In this document: positions 14,894 through 16,306 of the stretch, piece by piece | Numbering within the stretch: position 1 is the stretch's first letter | Layout of the letters: every line of letters starts with the position of its first letter | Assembly: GCA_002338255.1 (NCBI GenBank) | Contig: DDHX01000056.1 | Location: forward strand, 59,244 to 75,549 | Direction of reading: 5' to 3' | DNA length: 16,306 bases | From: Ruminococcaceae bacterium UBA1865 | GTDB lineage: Bacteria; Bacillota; Clostridia; Oscillospirales; Acutalibacteraceae | Notes under the pieces: model-generated | Told to the model about the DNA's origin: nothing | Database searches by the model: none | The model's input: only the letters and a program-made list of their open reading frames with translations | Position numbers and translations under genes: made by a program

Positions 14894-15342
14894 AATAGTC
14901 CTCCTAAATCAATTTAATCGCAATTTGTCATCCATGTATATCCAAAACCTTTGATTCCTGTTCTACAAGCAACGATGAGCCCTCCTCTTTTATGAATTTG
15001 ATGAATCATCAGCTTTGTTTTAACTGATATTATTTTTTTAATAAACTTCTATTGTTTGCCTACTTTAAATAGTTTGATTGGATGGTAATTCGAAGTTTTT
15101 TAAACACCCTGCAAGCCATCATAATGCGACCTTGATTTTGATTTAATAACATTATTGTATCGAATTATAAGGTTGATTGATATCAGAATTCGGAAATGAA
15201 TGATAGGAAATAGGAACATATAATATCATGGTAAACAGAACCCAAAATGCAGGCAACTATTCTGCGAAAATTGTGCTATGCTTAGTAAAATAGATGTTTG
15301 ATTATCGGGCCAAATTTAATGGGTAACGGGGGAGTTGTGTTG
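14894..15342. other. Divergent control region between the DUF4434 and second AraC genes
   Basis: These about 450 bases contain no supported gene. They hold the ribosome site of the secreted protein (AGGAGGA, minus strand), a perfect 13-bp palindrome TGATGAATCATCA (14999-15011), a weak inverted repeat CGAATT (15161-15166) with AATTCG (15187-15192), and an extended -10 candidate, TGC-TATGCT (15274-15282), facing the AraC gene without a good -35. No clear promoter for the secreted protein was found, which would suit a gene that needs an activator. Confidence 0.55.
14999..15011. promoter_or_regulatory. 13-bp palindrome, candidate operator
   Basis: TGATGA-A-TCATCA is a perfect inverted repeat with one central base, 106 bases upstream of the secreted protein's start. 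It could bind a dimeric regulator such as a local AraC-type protein, although AraC proteins more often bind direct repeats. Confidence 0.3.
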
Positions 15343-16086
15343 ATGGTTATTTTTAGCGAATTTTTAAATCTCATTATCAGAGCCAACCATTTTAACCGTT
15401 CCACCATGCTTAAATCTTATAAGATTATTTACTATAAATCGGGCAGCGGTCAGGCCATGATCGGGTCGTCTGTCTTTCGGTTTACGGAAGGAATGTTTGC
15501 GGTTGTTGCACCCAATGAAATTTTCGAGGACATTGTAACGTCCCAAACGGAAGAAGTGATCTGTGAGTTTATCGCGGATATCGACATTAAAAAAATACAC
15601 AGCGGGCTTTACAGCGATAATGATAAAAGCATAGAAAAACAGTTTGAAAAAATTCAACGTGAATACCGAAGTGAAGAGAGTTATCGTGATGAATTTTTGG
15701 ATTTATTTTCGACGGAGTTATACTATTTAATCATTAGAAATTCAAATAAATATTTAGAAAAAACCAATACCATACAGGATATTGTACGTTACATAGACGA
15801 ATATTTTTACGATGATATAAAAATAGAATCACTGGCAAAGAAAACGGGTTACACTTGCCGGCATTTCCGCAGCTTGTTTACGGAGAAAATGGGGATTCCT
15901 CCGTCTGAATATCTGCTGAACAAGCGGCTTGAAAGCTCCAGAAATCTTTTGTTGGCTACATCACAAAACATTGTGGAAATTTCCCAGTCCTGCGGCTTTT
16001 CCTCTGCCTCACAGTTTGCAATGCTTTTTAAGCGATACGCGGGAATGACTCCGTCCGAATTTCGCAATTCTATCGTTACAGCTTGA
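15343..16086 (+). CDS. AraC-family transcriptional regulator, divergent from the secreted DUF4434 protein
   Basis: This is a 247-residue AraC/XylS-type regulator. The N-terminal part (1-140) is a shortened cupin-like sensor with few family landmarks. The C-terminal DNA-binding domain (about 145-245) has helix-turn-helix one at IKIESLAKKTGYTCRHFRSL (159-178) and two at IVEISQSCGFSSASQFAMLF (210-229), followed by AGMTPSEFR. The frame stays open back to a TTG at 15298, but GGGGGAG lies 8 bases before ATG 15343 and no ribosome site serves the TTG, so I use the ATG. The divergent secreted glycan-binding protein is the likely target. The effector is unknown; it may be a sugar released from the same polysaccharide. 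The terminator immediately downstream makes it a single-gene transcript. Confidence 0.92.
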   Translation: MVIFSEFLNLIIRANHFNRSTMLKSYKIIYYKSGSGQAMIGSSVFRFTEGMFAVVAPNEIFEDIVTSQTEEVICEFIADIDIKKIHSGLYSDNDKSIEKQFEKIQREYRSEESYRDEFLDLFSTELYYLIIRNSNKYLEKTNTIQDIVRYIDEYFYDDIKIESLAKKTGYTCRHFRSLFTEKMGIPPSEYLLNKRLESSRNLLLATSQNIVEISQSCGFSSASQFAMLFKRYAGMTPSEFRNSIVTA

Positions 16087-16103
16087 TTCAATCATAAAAT
16101 ATA

Positions 16104-16137
16104 AAATCCGGACATGGAAACATGTCCGGATTTTTTT
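16104..16137 (+). terminator. Terminator between two convergent AraC-family genes
   Basis: A perfect 13-bp stem (16104-16116 with 16121-16133, arm AAATCCGGACATG) is closed by a GAAA tetraloop and followed by a T run. On the minus strand the stem is followed by ATATTTTATG, so weaker termination of the convergent gene is also likely. The last T of the run overlaps the stop codon of that gene. Confidence 0.92.
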
Positions 16138-16306
16138 CATTCTATTGGATTCACTTCTGATTTGTGCTGTTTAACGTATTGAGTGGGAGAAATCTTCATA
16201 ATGCGGCTGAAAGCCCGGCAAAAACCTTGCACACTGGAATAATTCAGCTGATTTGCCACCTGGGTGACGGAAAGCTTACCGTACCGCAGCAGTTCAACTG
16301 CTTTTT
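16137..16306 (-). CDS. AraC-family regulator, C-terminal end only (cut by the window edge)
   Basis: Hand translation of the minus strand gives 56 residues ending at a TGA at 16137-16139. The piece is the second helix-turn-helix and tail of an AraC-type DNA-binding domain: LSVTQVANQLNYSSVQGFCR, then AFSRIMKISPTQYVKQHK. This matches the conserved G-Y-x-S/D-x-S-x-F-x-R-x-F-(x)-x-x-x-G-x-S/T-P form, with Asn-Tyr in place of Gly-Tyr and an Ile-Met-Lys-Ile turn lacking the usual Gly. The N-terminal sensor lies outside the window, so nothing can be said about ligand or target. It is convergent with the AraC gene ending at 16086. Confidence 0.88.
   Translation of the reverse strand, partial: KAVELLRYGKLSVTQVANQLNYSSVQGFCRAFSRIMKISPTQYVKQHKSEVNPIE

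Noticed and set aside
14929..14973. A 14-codon minus-strand frame beginning at a TTG after a GGAGG-like site, upstream of the secreted protein
   Set aside because: It is too short, has a non-ATG start and no attenuator-like structure follows it; a chance purine run explains the ribosome-site look.
1..16306. CRISPR array, tRNA or rRNA genes, insertion sequences, integrase or att sites
   Set aside because: No regularly spaced repeats, cloverleaf-like segments, transposase or integrase motifs were seen on either strand; the only repeats are hairpin arms and protein-domain repeats.

Overview
The window looks like part of a Clostridia chromosome (low-GC Firmicutes). Most genes have strong purine-rich Shine-Dalgarno sites, promoters are sigma-A-like, spacers are very AT-rich, terminators are long hairpins flanked by A and T runs, and the regulator families are those typical of gut or fermentative Clostridia. 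The exact genus cannot be read from the sequence. No rRNA, tRNA, CRISPR array, insertion sequence or phage gene was seen.

The region is a carbohydrate-uptake and glycan-processing island built from separate modules, most of them a regulator back to back with its likely target. Module 1 (1-2011): a DeoR-family repressor (truncated by the window edge) diverges from a PHP-family metallohydrolase. Module 2 (2057-4422): an AraC-family regulator diverges from an ADP-ribosylglycohydrolase-family protein. Module 3 (4439-12477): a MurR/RpiR sugar-phosphate-sensing regulator diverges, across about 530 bp of extremely AT-rich DNA, from the main operon. That operon encodes a lipoprotein sugar-binding protein, two CUT1 permeases, NanE (ManNAc-6-P epimerase), a membrane acyltransferase, a GH27-type alpha-galactosidase relative and a 65-residue four-cysteine protein. 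Module 4 (12491-16086): a secreted 800-residue protein with three discoidin-like (F5/8 type C) domains around a DUF4434-like barrel diverges from a second AraC-family regulator. Module 5 (16137-16306): the C-terminal end of a third AraC-family regulator.

Convergent gene ends share hairpins that look like bidirectional terminators (about 1968, 4386, 12434 and 16104).

How the genes may work together (inference): the secreted DUF4434/discoidin protein binds and perhaps cuts a polysaccharide outside the cell, and the ABC importer takes up the oligosaccharide. No ATPase is encoded, so a shared MsmK/MsiK-type ATPase is probably used. The cytoplasmic GH27 enzyme then removes an alpha-linked sugar, and NanE handles an N-acetylmannosamine-6-phosphate intermediate. 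The RpiR regulator would sense a sugar phosphate. Altered GH27 specificity-loop residues together with NanE hint at an N-acetylated or otherwise modified sugar rather than plain galactose. The PHP and ADP-ribosylglycohydrolase-like proteins would be auxiliary hydrolases under separate control. None of these substrates can be proved from the sequence.
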